64,000 bases of DNA from Pseudomonas aylmerensis (GTDB lineage Bacteria > Pseudomonadota > Gammaproteobacteria > Pseudomonadales > Pseudomonadaceae). Both the position numbers and the translations under genes were made by a program. The stretch lies in NCBI RefSeq assembly GCF_001702265.1, contig NZ_MAUE01000013.1:62001-126000 (forward strand). Reading direction: 5' to 3'. The notes beneath the pieces are model-generated. The model worked only from the letters and a program-made list of their open reading frames with translations. It was not told where the DNA came from and made no database searches. Of the stretch, positions 55,094 to 64,000 are shown piece after piece (the stretch's first letter is position 1; each line of letters opens with the position of its first letter).

Positions 55094-55876
55094 ATGACCG
55101 TTAGTTTGAAATCCGCCGAAGACATCGCCGGCATGCGCATCGCCGGCAAACTGGCTGCCGACGTGCTGGAAATGATTGCCGAGCACGTCAAGCCAGGCGT
55201 CACCACCGAAACGCTCAACCAGATCTGCCACGACTATATAGTCGACGTGCAAAAGGCCATCCCTGCGCCGCTGAACTACAAGGGCTTCCCCAAGTCGATC
55301 TGCACCTCGGTCAACCACGTGGTCTGCCACGGGATCCCGGGTGACAAGCCACTGAAGGAAGGCGACACCCTGAACATCGACGTCACCGTGATCAAGGATG
55401 GCTACTTCGGCGACACCAGCCGCATGTTCCACGTCGGCACCGTGCCGGTCTGGGCCGAGCGCCTGTCCCAAGTCACCCAGGAATGCATGTACAAGGCCAT
55501 CGAAATCGTCAAGCCTGGCTGCCGCCTGGGCGACATCGGTGAAGTGATCCAGAAGCATGCTGAAAAGAACGGCTTCTCGGTGGTGCGCGAATTCTGCGGG
55601 CACGGCATCGGCACAGTGTTCCACGAGGAGCCGCAGATCCTGCACTACGGCCGTGCCGGCACCGGCATGGAACTCAAGGCCGGCATGACCTTCACCATCG
55701 AGCCGATGATCAACCAGGGCAAGGCCGACACCAAGGTGCTGGGCGACGGCTGGACCGCCATCACCAAGGACCGCAAGCTCTCGGCCCAGTGGGAACACAC
55801 CCTGCTAGTCACCGAGACCGGCTACGAGATCTTCACCCTGCGCGCCGACGACACGATCCCTCGCGTTTCGGCGTAA
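55094..55876 (+). CDS. map: Methionine aminopeptidase, type I
   Basis: A 260-residue M24A dinuclear metallopeptidase that removes the initiator methionine. Metal ligands fall in the conserved blocks LNIDVTVIKDGYFGDTSRMF (two Asp), EFCGHGIGTVFHEEPQIL (His) and MTFTIEPMINQG (Glu), with a last Glu in SAQWEHTLLVTETG. The length is of the short type Ia enzymes. It is divergent from rpsB and 66 bp upstream of glnD on the same strand. Confidence 0.98.
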   Translation: MTVSLKSAEDIAGMRIAGKLAADVLEMIAEHVKPGVTTETLNQICHDYIVDVQKAIPAPLNYKGFPKSICTSVNHVVCHGIPGDKPLKEGDTLNIDVTVIKDGYFGDTSRMFHVGTVPVWAERLSQVTQECMYKAIEIVKPGCRLGDIGEVIQKHAEKNGFSVVREFCGHGIGTVFHEEPQILHYGRAGTGMELKAGMTFTIEPMINQGKADTKVLGDGWTAITKDRKLSAQWEHTLLVTETGYEIFTLRADDTIPRVSA

Positions 55877-55942
55877 GGCAGCAGCCTTGGTTTTCCCCCA
55901 TTGTGTTGTGACTGACTGTTAGATAGAAAGGAAAGCCGATCG

Positions 55943-58645
55943 ATGCCCCAGGTGGATCCCGAACTCTTCGACCGTGGCCAGTTCCAGGCCGAACTGGCCC
56001 TGAAGGCGAGCCCTATCGCCGCTTTCAAGAAAGCTATCCGCCAGGCCCGCGAGGTGCTCGACGAGCGCTTTCGCAGCGGCCGGGACATCCGTCGGCTGAT
56101 CGAGGACCGCGCCTGGTTCGTCGATAACATCCTGCAAAAGGCCTGGGAACAGTTCAGCTGGAGCGAAGACGCCGACATCGCCCTGGTGGCGGTCGGCGGC
56201 TACGGTCGCGGCGAGTTGCACCCCTACTCCGACATCGACCTGCTGATCCTGCTGGACAGCGCCGATCATGAGATCTTTCGCGATTCCATCGAGCGATTTC
56301 TGACGCTGCTGTGGGACATCGGCCTGGAAGTCGGCCAGAGCGTGCGTTCGGTGGACGAGTGCGCCGAAGAGGCCCGCGCCGACCTGACGGTGATCACCAA
56401 CCTGATGGAAAGCCGCACCATCGCCGGCCCCGAGCGCCTGCGCCAGCGCATGCTCGAAGTCACCAGTACCGCAAACATGTGGCCGAGCAAGGACTTCTTC
56501 CTGGCCAAGCGTGCCGAGCAGAAGGCCCGCCACCACAAGTACAACGACACCGAATACAACCTGGAACCCAACGTCAAAGGCTCGCCGGGCGGGCTGCGGG
56601 ATATCCAGACGATTTTGTGGGTTGCCCGTCGCCAGTACGGCACCCTGAACCTGCGCGCCCTCGCGGGCGAAGGGTTCCTGGTCGAGAGCGAAAACGCCCT
56701 GTTGGCTTCGTCCCAGGAGTTTCTCTGGAAAGTGCGCTACGCCCTGCACATGCTCGCCGGGCGCGCCGAAGACCGCCTGCTGTTCGACCACCAGCGCTCC
56801 ATCGCGACCCTGCTGGGGTTCGAAGGCGAGGACGCCAAGACCAGCATCGAAAGCTTCATGCAGCAGTATTACCGGGTGGTCATGAGCATTGCCCAGCTCA
56901 GCGACCTGATCATCCAGCACTTCGAAGAAGTGATCCTGGCCCCTGAAGACGAAGCGCCGCCGCAGCCGATCAACTCGCGCTTCCAATTGCATGACGGCTA
57001 TATCGAGGCGCGCAACGACAACGTGTTCCGCCGCACCCCGTTCGCCATGCTGGAAATCTTTGTGCTGATGGCCCAACAGCCGGAAATCAAAGGTGTGCGC
57101 GCCGACACCATTCGCCTGCTGCGAGAAAACCGTCACCTGATCGACGACGATTTTCGCCACGACATTCGCAACACCAGCCTGTTCATCGAGCTGTTCAAGT
57201 GCAAGATCGGCATCCACCGCAACCTGCGTCGGATGAACCGCTACGGCATTCTCGGGCGCTATCTGCCGGAATTCGGCTTTATCGTCGGGCAGATGCAGCA
57301 CGACCTGTTCCACATCTATACGGTGGACGCCCACACCCTCAACCTGATCAAGCACCTGCGTAAATTGCAGTACACCCAGGTGTCAGAGAAATTCCCGCTG
57401 GCCAGTAAGCTAATGGCCAAGCTGCCCAAGCCGGAGCTGATCTACCTGGCCGGCCTGTACCACGACATCGGCAAAGGCCGGCACGGCGACCACTCGGAAA
57501 TCGGTGCAGTGGATGCCGAGGCCTTCTGCCAGCGCCACCAGTTGCCGCTGTGGGACAGCCGCCTGATCGTCTGGCTGGTGCAGAACCACCTGGTGATGTC
57601 GACCACCGCCCAGCGCAAGGACTTGTCCGACCCGCAGGTGATCCATGATTTCGCGCAGATCGTCGGCGATGAAACCCGCCTCGATTACCTGTACGTGCTG
57701 ACCGTCTCCGACATCAACGCCACCAACCCGACGCTGTGGAACTCCTGGCGCGCCAGCCTGTTGCGCCAGCTGTACACCGAGACCAAGCGCGCCCTGCGTC
57801 GCGGCCTGGAAAACCCGGTGGACCGCGAGGAGCAGATCCGCCGTACGCAAAGCGCAGCCCTGGATATCCTGGTGCGCGGCGGCAATGACCCGGACGACGT
57901 CGAACAGCTGTGGTCGCAGCTGGGAGACGATTATTTCCTGCGCCACACCGCCGGCGATGTTGCCTGGCACACTGACGCGATCCTGCAGCAGCCTGCCGAT
58001 GGCGGCCCGCTGGTGCTGATCAAGGAAACCACCCAGCGCGAATTCGAAGGCGGCACGCAGATTTTCATCTACGCCCCCGACCAGCACGATTTCTTCGCCG
58101 TGACCGTGGCGGCGATGGACCAGCTCAACCTGAACATCCATGACGCCCGGGTCATCACCTCCAGCAGCCAGTTCACCCTCGACACCTATATCGTGCTCGA
58201 CACCGACGGCGACTCGATCGGCGACAACCCGGTGCGCGTGAAAAAGATCCGCGAAGGCCTGACCGAAGCGCTGCGCAACCCGGATGACTACCCGACCATC
58301 ATCCAGCGCCGCGTACCGCGCCAGCTCAAGCACTTTGCGTTCGCGCCCCAGGTCACCATTTCCAACGACGCCCAGCGCCCGGTGACGGTGCTGGAACTCA
58401 GCGCCCCGGACCGGCCAGGCCTGCTGGCGCGTATCGGCGGGATTTTCCTGGAGTTCGACCTGTCATTGCAGAACGCCAAGATTGCGACCCTCGGCGAGCG
58501 CGTGGAAGACGTGTTCTTTATTACCGATGCCGATAACCAGCCGCTGTCCGACCCTGAGCTGTGCCGCCGCTTGCAGGAGGCCATCGTCCAGCAGTTGAGC
58601 GTGACCCAGGAGCCCGGCGTCGAGCTGTCGCGCCTGACCATTTGA
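55943..58645 (+). CDS. glnD: Bifunctional uridylyltransferase/uridylyl-removing enzyme GlnD
   Basis: A 900-residue sensor of intracellular glutamine that uridylylates or deuridylylates the PII proteins. The N-terminal nucleotidyltransferase domain has [19 protein letters not shown] near residue 90. The central HD hydrolase domain has [20 protein letters not shown] near residue 500. Two C-terminal ACT domains (from about residue 708, and [20 protein letters not shown] near residue 815) bind glutamine. It sets the state of the NtrB-NtrC system, which is the likely activator of the sigma-54 promoter proposed at 10791. Confidence 0.98.
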   Translation: MPQVDPELFDRGQFQAELALKASPIAAFKKAIRQAREVLDERFRSGRDIRRLIEDRAWFVDNILQKAWEQFSWSEDADIALVAVGGYGRGELHPYSDIDLLILLDSADHEIFRDSIERFLTLLWDIGLEVGQSVRSVDECAEEARADLTVITNLMESRTIAGPERLRQRMLEVTSTANMWPSKDFFLAKRAEQKARHHKYNDTEYNLEPNVKGSPGGLRDIQTILWVARRQYGTLNLRALAGEGFLVESENALLASSQEFLWKVRYALHMLAGRAEDRLLFDHQRSIATLLGFEGEDAKTSIESFMQQYYRVVMSIAQLSDLIIQHFEEVILAPEDEAPPQPINSRFQLHDGYIEARNDNVFRRTPFAMLEIFVLMAQQPEIKGVRADTIRLLRENRHLIDDDFRHDIRNTSLFIELFKCKIGIHRNLRRMNRYGILGRYLPEFGFIVGQMQHDLFHIYTVDAHTLNLIKHLRKLQYTQVSEKFPLASKLMAKLPKPELIYLAGLYHDIGKGRHGDHSEIGAVDAEAFCQRHQLPLWDSRLIVWLVQNHLVMSTTAQRKDLSDPQVIHDFAQIVGDETRLDYLYVLTVSDINATNPTLWNSWRASLLRQLYTETKRALRRGLENPVDREEQIRRTQSAALDILVRGGNDPDDVEQLWSQLGDDYFLRHTAGDVAWHTDAILQQPADGGPLVLIKETTQREFEGGTQIFIYAPDQHDFFAVTVAAMDQLNLNIHDARVITSSSQFTLDTYIVLDTDGDSIGDNPVRVKKIREGLTEALRNPDDYPTIIQRRVPRQLKHFAFAPQVTISNDAQRPVTVLELSAPDRPGLLARIGGIFLEFDLSLQNAKIATLGERVEDVFFITDADNQPLSDPELCRRLQEAIVQQLSVTQEPGVELSRLTI

Positions 58646-58669
58646 TTATTTAACGTTGTAAACACGATC

Positions 58670-58760
58670 CCTGTGGGAGCTGGCTTGCCTGCGATACGGG
58701 CCGCTCGGTGTATCAGCTACACCGACGCGATGCCATCGCAGGCACGCCAGCTCCCACAGG
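58670..58760. repeat. REPIN between glnD and dapC
   Basis: Arms 58670-58695 and 58735-58760 are inverted over 26 bp with one mismatch (CCTGTGGGAGCTGGC type), separated by 39 bp. It lies 24 bp after the glnD stop and 28 bp before the dapC ATG. Confidence 0.9.
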
Positions 58761-58788
58761 GTCCGTGCCCACCGTGATTGAGGCCCTT

Positions 58789-59988
58789 ATGAACAACGCC
58801 CTGAACCAGCTGCAGCCCTACCCGTTCGAGAAATTGCGCGCCCTGCTCGGCAGTGTCACGCCGAACCCGGACAAACGCCCGATCGCGCTGTCCATCGGCG
58901 AACCCAAACACACGTCGCCGGCATTCGTCGCCGAAGCGCTGAGCAACAACCTCGACCAAATGGCGGTCTACCCCACTACCCTGGGCATCCCGGCCCTGCG
59001 CGAGGCCATCGGCGCCTGGTGCGAACGCCGCTTCAATGTGCCCAAGGGCTGGCTCGATCCGGCGCGTAACATCCTGCCGGTCAATGGCACCCGTGAGGCC
59101 TTGTTCGCTTTCACCCAGACCGTGGTCAACCGCGGCGACGACGCGCTGGTCGTCAGCCCGAACCCGTTCTACCAGATCTACGAAGGCGCCGCGTTCCTGG
59201 CCGGGGCCAAGCCGCACTACCTGCCGTGCCTGGACGAGAATGGCTTCAACCCGGATTTCGATGCGGTCTCGCCCGATATCTGGAAACGCTGCCAGATCCT
59301 CTTCCTGTGCTCCCCAGGCAACCCGACCGGCGCCCTGATCCCGGTCGACACACTGAAAAAACTGATCGCCCTGGCCGACGAATACGACTTCGTGATCGCC
59401 GCCGACGAGTGCTACAGCGAGCTGTACTTCGACGAACAGACCCCGCCGCCAGGCCTGCTCAGTGCCTGCGTGGCGCTGGGTCGCAAGGACTTCAAGCGTT
59501 GCGTGGTGTTCCACAGCCTGTCCAAGCGCTCCAACCTGCCAGGCCTGCGCTCGGGCTTCGTGGCCGGCGATGCCGACATCCTCAAGGGTTTCCTGCTGTA
59601 CCGCACTTACCACGGCTGCGCGATGCCCGTGCAAACCCAACTGGCGAGCATCGCCGCCTGGCAGGACGAAGCCCACGTGCAGGCCAACCGCGACCTGTAT
59701 CGCGAGAAGTTCGACGCCGTGCTGGCAATCCTCAAGCCGGTGCTGGACGTACAGGCCCCGGACGGCGGGTTCTACCTGTGGCCGAATGTGAATGGCGACG
59801 ATGCCGCCTTCTGCCGCGACCTGTTCGTGGAAGAACACGTGACCGTGGTGCCGGGTTCGTACCTGTCGCGGGAAGTCGACGGTTTCAACCCCGGCGCCGG
59901 GCGTGTGCGCCTGGCACTGGTCGCGCCATTGGCAGAGTGTGTGGAGGCGGCTGAGCGGATTCGCGACTTTATCCAGCGTCGCCGCTAA
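58789..59988 (+). CDS. dapC: Succinyldiaminopimelate transaminase
   Basis: A 399-residue PLP-dependent class I/II aminotransferase that makes N-succinyl-LL-diaminopimelate from the keto precursor in lysine and peptidoglycan synthesis. The PLP lysine is Lys246 in SLSKRSNLPGLRSGF. The Asn/Asp/Tyr cofactor contacts fall in VNGTREALFAF, SPGNPTGALIPVD and IAADECYSELYFD. ATG 58789 gives the usual MNNALNQLQPYPFEKLRALL start; open codons further up are inside the REPIN. dapD, the preceding pathway step, lies 3.2 kb on, as in P. aeruginosa (PA3659, PA3666). Confidence 0.95.
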   Translation: MNNALNQLQPYPFEKLRALLGSVTPNPDKRPIALSIGEPKHTSPAFVAEALSNNLDQMAVYPTTLGIPALREAIGAWCERRFNVPKGWLDPARNILPVNGTREALFAFTQTVVNRGDDALVVSPNPFYQIYEGAAFLAGAKPHYLPCLDENGFNPDFDAVSPDIWKRCQILFLCSPGNPTGALIPVDTLKKLIALADEYDFVIAADECYSELYFDEQTPPPGLLSACVALGRKDFKRCVVFHSLSKRSNLPGLRSGFVAGDADILKGFLLYRTYHGCAMPVQTQLASIAAWQDEAHVQANRDLYREKFDAVLAILKPVLDVQAPDGGFYLWPNVNGDDAAFCRDLFVEEHVTVVPGSYLSREVDGFNPGAGRVRLALVAPLAECVEAAERIRDFIQRRR

Positions 59989-59996
59989 CTCCTGGA

Positions 59997-60020
59997 GCCG
60001 CCCCTACACACTGGGGCGGC
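59997..60020 (+). terminator. GC-rich hairpin after dapC
   Basis: GCCGCCCC (59997-60004) and GGGGCGGC (60013-60020) form a perfect 8-bp stem with an 8-nt loop 9 bp after the dapC stop. No T-run follows, so termination is uncertain. Confidence 0.55.
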
Positions 60021-60114
60021 CTCTGCAGATGCAATCTGCAACCGATCACATGGGAACTGCGCTCCATAAAGAATCCACCAAGGCCTACCTGACATCAGCT
60101 AAGCGGTGGACCTC

Positions 60115-60879
60115 ATGACACTCAACATACTCCCCTCGCCTGCTTACACACACTCCGCGCACGCGCCTCTCGCCGCCCCAGTCGAAAGTCCACCCCTCCC
60201 ATTGACCCGGAACAAACGTGGTGTAGCAAGCCCGAATAAAACATGGCCTCAGCATTCAGTCCTGAACATCTCATTATTGAACATGACGCAAGAACAAAAG
60301 AACTTAACAAAACAGAACATTAATAAATGGGCGCCTCACACCAATCTTTATTTCAAGTTCATTGATACGCCCAACGGGGACATACGAATTACTGCCAACA
60401 ATGACACCAGCGCAGCGTGGTCAAATGTTGGCACCGACGCAAGAAATACACCCCCCGTCGAACCCACCATGAGCATTGGCTTTGCGAATTCGCCAGTTGC
60501 TGTTGGAGTCAAGATTCAGCATGAGTTCGGCCACGCCCTGGGGTTGAGGCACGAACATAAGCATCCCGACCGAACGTTGGAGTTGAACAAAGAGAATATT
60601 TACAAAGACTACGAGTCGAGAAACAAGACCAGACGCCAAGCCAACCATGACATCGTTCATACATTCCAGCGTGAAGAAGTCAAAACCTCTGGCTATGACA
60701 GAAATTCCATCATGCACTACAGGTTTTCCGCCTCGACACTAAAAGATGGAAACCCCCTCGTCGGCAACACACAGCTGTCTGAAGGAGATAAGCATTTTAT
60801 GCAGTCGCTTTATCCATTGAACAATTCACTGCTGGGCAAACTTCTTAACACGGCCATGAGGGTGATAATCAGGGCTTGA
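60115..60879 (+). CDS. Astacin-like zinc metalloprotease (metzincin), putative secreted protein or effector
   Basis: A 254-residue metzincin. The zinc motif HEFGHALGLRHE (residues 136-147; ligands His136, His140, His146, base Glu137) has the astacin form with Glu after the third His. The Met-turn SIMHY (Met200, Tyr202) also fits the astacin class. AAWSNVGTDAR near residue 100 and the WP start (residue 44) match bacterial MMP-like/M12 peptidases. No standard signal peptide is seen; residues 1-42 are Pro/Ala-rich, ending in a basic TRNKRG that could be a pro-region end. Base composition is visibly more AT-rich than neighbours. The ATG at 60115 has a weak ribosome-binding site; GTG 60106 is an alternative. 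It interrupts the dapC-antiporter order, suggesting acquisition. Substrate unknown. Confidence 0.8.
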   Translation: MTLNILPSPAYTHSAHAPLAAPVESPPLPLTRNKRGVASPNKTWPQHSVLNISLLNMTQEQKNLTKQNINKWAPHTNLYFKFIDTPNGDIRITANNDTSAAWSNVGTDARNTPPVEPTMSIGFANSPVAVGVKIQHEFGHALGLRHEHKHPDRTLELNKENIYKDYESRNKTRRQANHDIVHTFQREEVKTSGYDRNSIMHYRFSASTLKDGNPLVGNTQLSEGDKHFMQSLYPLNNSLLGKLLNTAMRVIIRA

Positions 60880-60923
60880 GTATCCTTGCGCTTCTTTATT
60901 CAAGCCCAGGTCCATCACAACGT

Positions 60924-62567
60924 TCATTTAACCTGACCCAGGTTCGCCTCGCTCATATCCAGATCCGCCAACACCTCGCGCAATACGTCATCACCAATCT
61001 GGTGATGACGGCTCAGGCTGTACAGCTCCAACCGCTGCGCACGCAGGGCCTTGAGGCGCAGTTTGCGTTCAAGCTGATCCATCTGCTGCGCCAGCGCCTG
61101 GGCTTCTGCCGAGTCGTTGAACACTTCGAGTTGATGACGATATTCCGACATCAGCCGCGCCTTCAGCTCGGTCGCCAGTGCGGCCTGGGCGGCGTCCGGG
61201 GTGCCGCTTTCGGCGGGTTCCTCTGTCTCCAGGGCATGAATTGCGGCCACCGCAGTCTTTTTCCAGGCCTCGCGTACCTCGTTGTGGCGCTTTTCATCCG
61301 GGCTTTTTTCGATGCCGCGCAACAGCAGCGGCAAGGCGATACAGGCGGCAATCAGCGACAGCAGGATCACGCCGGCCGCGATGAAGATCAGCAGGTCGCG
61401 CTCGGGAAAATCCTGGCCCGGCGCCAGCAACAATGGCACCGACATGACGCCGGCCAGGGTCACCGCACCGCGCACACCGCCGACGGTCAACAGCCAGCAG
61501 GAGCGTGCAGTGGGCACCAGGGTCAACTCACTTTTCCCACGCAGACGGCGGAGCAAGCCTGACAGGCGCCAGATGCTTTGCACCCAGATAAAGCGCAACA
61601 CCACCAGCACCAGGAAAATCGCGATCACGTCCAGGCAGCGATACAACAAGGTCGGCCACAGCGTCGGCTCATGGCTGACCACAGCCTTGATGATGTCCGG
61701 CAATTGCAGGCCCAACAGCAGGAAGATCAAGCCATTGAAGGCAAACTCCAGCAGCGACCAGACGCTGCGGTTGAGCAGGCGCGTGCTGGTCTGGCGCGGC
61801 AGCAGGTCGAGCCAGCTTTGCATCATGCCCGCGGCGACCGCCGACAGGATGCCCGAGGCGCCAAGGCGTTCAGCCAACACATAGGCGGCAAACGGCAGCA
61901 GCAACATGAACACTACGTGGGTCGCCGGGTCGTCCCAGCCCCGCGCGATCATCCAGGCGCGCAGGCGGCCGACCAGCCAGCTCAGCGCCACCCCGACTGC
62001 CAGCCCCCCCACCGCGACCAACACAAAGGTCAGGCTGGCATCGGCCAACGAGAACACGCCGGTCAACGCCGCTGCCAGGGCAAACTTAAAGGTCACCAGG
62101 CCCGAGGCATCATTCATCAACGCCTCGCCCTGGAGCATATGCATCAGGGGGGTCGGCAAACGGTTCTGGGCAATCGCCGACACCGCCACGGCATCCGTCG
62201 GCGACAGCACGGCGGCCAGGGCGAAGGCCACCGGCAAAGGAATCGTCGGCAATAGCCAATGGATGAAGTAGCCGGCACCGACCACAGTGAACAGCACCAG
62301 CCCCACGGCCAGCGTCAGGATCGGCCCGCGCAGGCGCCACAACTCGCGCTTGGGCATGCGCCAGCCATCGGAGAACAGCAGCGGCGGCAGGAACAGAAAC
62401 AGGAACAGCTCCGGGTCCAGCGCCACATGCAACCCCAGCGTAGGCCATGCCAGCAAGGCGCCGGCGGCAATCTGTACGAGGGGCAACGGCAAGGGAATGA
62501 TGCGCCCGACCAGGCGCGAAACGCTGACCAGCATCAGCAGGATAAGAACGGTGTAGGCGGTTTGCAT
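60924..62567 (-). CDS. CPA1-family Na+/H+ antiporter
   Basis: A 547-residue monovalent cation/proton antiporter of the NhaP/YjcE type. About 12 transmembrane helices fill residues 1-420. The conserved ALAAVLSPTDAVAVSAIAQN (helix with the Asp of the ion site) is near residue 121 and GEALMNDASGLVTFKFALAA, with the second acidic residues, near residue 148. RGAVTLAGVMSVPLLLA near residue 374 is also typical. A hydrophilic helical C-terminal tail of about 120 residues follows. ATG 62567 gives the membrane start MQTAYTVLILLMLVSV. It corresponds in position to PA3660. Confidence 0.92.
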   Translation of the reverse strand: MQTAYTVLILLMLVSVSRLVGRIIPLPLPLVQIAAGALLAWPTLGLHVALDPELFLFLFLPPLLFSDGWRMPKRELWRLRGPILTLAVGLVLFTVVGAGYFIHWLLPTIPLPVAFALAAVLSPTDAVAVSAIAQNRLPTPLMHMLQGEALMNDASGLVTFKFALAAALTGVFSLADASLTFVLVAVGGLAVGVALSWLVGRLRAWMIARGWDDPATHVVFMLLLPFAAYVLAERLGASGILSAVAAGMMQSWLDLLPRQTSTRLLNRSVWSLLEFAFNGLIFLLLGLQLPDIIKAVVSHEPTLWPTLLYRCLDVIAIFLVLVVLRFIWVQSIWRLSGLLRRLRGKSELTLVPTARSCWLLTVGGVRGAVTLAGVMSVPLLLAPGQDFPERDLLIFIAAGVILLSLIAACIALPLLLRGIEKSPDEKRHNEVREAWKKTAVAAIHALETEEPAESGTPDAAQAALATELKARLMSEYRHQLEVFNDSAEAQALAQQMDQLERKLRLKALRAQRLELYSLSRHHQIGDDVLREVLADLDMSEANLGQVK

Positions 62568-62780
62568 AACGCGGGTTTCCCGGACAATCGACTTGCAACG
62601 ACACCTATCAGGCAACAACTGGCCGTTGAAGTGCCATATTACCGGGCTATGTTACTCGCCTATGCTGCGCGCTGGCCTTTGCACAAAAGTCGCACGGTGC
62701 TGACGAGAGGCACCCAAACCCGCTGGCCGTGGCATAATCCGTGACCTTTCAGTTTCATTTGTCCAAAGGGGGGCAATTCC

Positions 62781-63143
62781 TTGACCGTTTCAAGCAAAAC
62801 GTTGCACCTTTTCGGCATCAAAGCCTGCGACACCATGAAAAAGGCGCGCACGTGGCTCGATGAGCACGGCGTCAGTTATGAGTTCCACGACTACAAAACG
62901 GCCGGTATCGACCGCGAACACTTGACCCAATGGTGCAACGAGCACGGTTGGCAGGTGGTTTTGAACCGTGCGGGCACCACCTTTCGCAAACTCGAAGACG
63001 AACGCAAAGCCGATCTCGATCAGTCGAAAGCTATTGAACTGATGCTCGCACAACCCTCGATGATCAAGCGCCCGGTGCTTGATCTCGGTGACAGAACCCT
63101 GATTGGCTTCAAGCCAGATAGTTATTCGGCGGCCCTCAAGTAG
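62781..63143 (+). CDS. ArsC/Spx-like reductase-family protein (YffB type)
   Basis: A 120-residue thioredoxin-fold protein of the ArsC family. LFGIKACDTMKKARTWLDEH has a single active-site Cys (residue 16) without a second Cys, as in YffB, whose physiological substrate is unsettled; true arsenate reduction is not implied. The conserved LNRAGTTFRKL and MIKRPVLDLGDRTLIGF complete the family. The only suitable start is TTG at 62781 behind an AGGGGGG tract; no ATG lies in frame before the conserved region. It is 32 bp upstream of dapD and likely co-transcribed, as with the PA3664 region. Confidence 0.88.
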   Translation: MTVSSKTLHLFGIKACDTMKKARTWLDEHGVSYEFHDYKTAGIDREHLTQWCNEHGWQVVLNRAGTTFRKLEDERKADLDQSKAIELMLAQPSMIKRPVLDLGDRTLIGFKPDSYSAALK

Positions 63144-63175
63144 GCCAGCCCTTCCATTTTTGTAGAGGTAACAGC

Positions 63176-64000
63176 ATGTCCAATTCCCTGTTCAGCCTGG
63201 GCTTCGGCGTCGGCACTCAGAACCGCCAAGGTGCTTGGCTGGAAGTGTTTTACGCACAACCCTTGCTCAACCCATCGGCTGAAATCGTTGCCGCCATCGC
63301 GCCAATCCTCGGCTACAGCGAAGGCAACCAGGCGATCACCTTCACCGTGACCCAAGCCCTGCAACTGGCTGACGCGCTGAAAAGCGTCGACACTGCCCAG
63401 GCCGCACTGCTGAGCCGCCTGGCAGAAAGCCACAACCCGCTGGTTGCCACCCTGCTGGCCGAAGACGCCGCACTGACCTCCACGCCTGAGGCCTACCTCA
63501 AGCTGCACCTGCTCTCGCATCGCCTGGTCAAGCCGCATGGCCTGAGCCTGGCCGGTGTGTTCCCGCAGCTGCCAAACGTAGCGTGGACCAGCCAGGGCGC
63601 CATCGACATCAACGAACTGGCCGAACGCCAACTGGAAGCGCGCCTGCGTGGCGAGCTGCTGGAAGTGTTCTCGGTGGACAAGTTCCCGAAAATGACCGAC
63701 TACGTGGTACCAGCCGGCGTGCGTATCGCTGACGCCGCGCGTATCCGCCTGGGCGCCTACGTGGGCGAAGGCACCACGGTGATGCACGAAGGTTTCGTCA
63801 ACTTCAACGCCGGCACCGAAGGCCCGGGCATGATCGAAGGCCGTGTTTCGGCGGGCGTGTTCGTCGGCAAGGGCTCGGACCTGGGCGGCGGTTGCTCCAC
63901 CATGGGCACCCTGTCGGGCGGCGGCAACATTGTGATCAAGGTCGGCGAAGGCTGCCTGATCGGCGCCAACGCCGGTATCGGCATCCCGTTGGGTAACCGC
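63176..64000 (+). CDS. dapD: 2,3,4,5-tetrahydropyridine-2,6-dicarboxylate N-succinyltransferase, 5' part (runs off the window)
   Basis: The first 275 codons are present, all open; the family is about 344 residues in Pseudomonas. DapD puts succinyl from succinyl-CoA on tetrahydrodipicolinate, the step that leads to the DapC reaction. The N-terminal part (MSNSLFSLGFGVGTQNRQGA) is the Pseudomonas form. The left-handed beta-helix begins near residue 180 with hexapeptide repeats (RIRLGAYVGEGTTVMHEGFV, NFNAGTEGPGMIEGRV) and the active region continues GGCSTMGTLSGGG. AGAGGT precedes the ATG. Confidence 0.95.
   Translation, partial: MSNSLFSLGFGVGTQNRQGAWLEVFYAQPLLNPSAEIVAAIAPILGYSEGNQAITFTVTQALQLADALKSVDTAQAALLSRLAESHNPLVATLLAEDAALTSTPEAYLKLHLLSHRLVKPHGLSLAGVFPQLPNVAWTSQGAIDINELAERQLEARLRGELLEVFSVDKFPKMTDYVVPAGVRIADAARIRLGAYVGEGTTVMHEGFVNFNAGTEGPGMIEGRVSAGVFVGKGSDLGGGCSTMGTLSGGGNIVIKVGEGCLIGANAGIGIPLGNR

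Noticed and set aside
55919..57355. 478-codon open frame on the - strand opposite glnD
   Set aside because: Shadow of glnD; no start signals or domains.
62781..63143. True arsenate reductase
   Set aside because: Only the family fold and one Cys are seen; there are no ars neighbours and the position matches the YffB-like gene next to dapD.

Overview
The window is a piece of the chromosome of a Pseudomonas of the P. fluorescens group. The evidence is the high GC content, RpoS, QuiP, CapB and LpxA/BamA-type proteins that read as Pseudomonas orthologues, abundant REP/REPIN palindromes between genes, and a gene order from rpoS to dapD that follows the P. aeruginosa PA3622-PA3666 order almost gene for gene. 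No rRNA, tRNA, CRISPR array, insertion sequence or prophage was found. Both ends cut genes: a TonB-dependent receptor on the left and dapD on the right.

Region 1 (1-5.1 kb, + strand): the end of an outer-membrane siderophore receptor, then a periplasmic binding protein, a FecCD-type permease and an ATPase, which together form an iron-chelate import system. A YfcG-type glutathione transferase follows. Region 2 (5.3-18.4 kb, + strand): the acyl-homoserine-lactone acylase quiP, then a four-gene DNA repair cassette split in two. An MBL-fold exonuclease and an ATP-dependent DNA ligase lie on one side, a Lhr-like helicase and a metallophosphoesterase on the other. Between them sits a complete five-gene basic-amino-acid ABC operon with its own candidate sigma-54 promoter and an internal terminator. 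Region 3 (18.4-19.9 kb): a small proline-rich hypothetical gene, dcd and the cold-shock gene capB.

Region 4 (20-35 kb, mostly - strand): rpoS, nlpD, pcm, surE, truD, ispF, then formaldehyde detoxification (fghA, adhC and a divergent LysR regulator), then ispD, ftsB, eno, kdsA, pyrG and tilS. The usual right-hand neighbours of rpoS (rsmZ, fdxA, mutS, recA) are missing. capB abuts rpoS across a REPIN, which suggests a rearrangement joint. Region 5 (35-54.7 kb, - strand): a dense housekeeping block of accA, dnaE, rnhB, lpxB, lpxA, fabZ, lpxD, skp, bamA, rseP, dxr, cdsA, uppS, frr, pyrH, tsf and rpsB. It combines fatty acid, lipid A and isoprenoid synthesis, outer-membrane assembly and translation factors, with many start/stop overlaps of 1-4 bp. 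Region 6 (55-64 kb, mainly + strand): map, glnD, dapC, an AT-richer astacin-like metalloprotease gene that looks inserted, a CPA1 Na+/H+ antiporter (- strand), an ArsC/Spx-like protein and dapD.

The points most worth following are the repair cassette split by a nitrogen-type transporter operon, the apparent rpoS-capB joint, the isolated metalloprotease, and the REP-linked microhomology duplication at the 3' end of the LysR gene.
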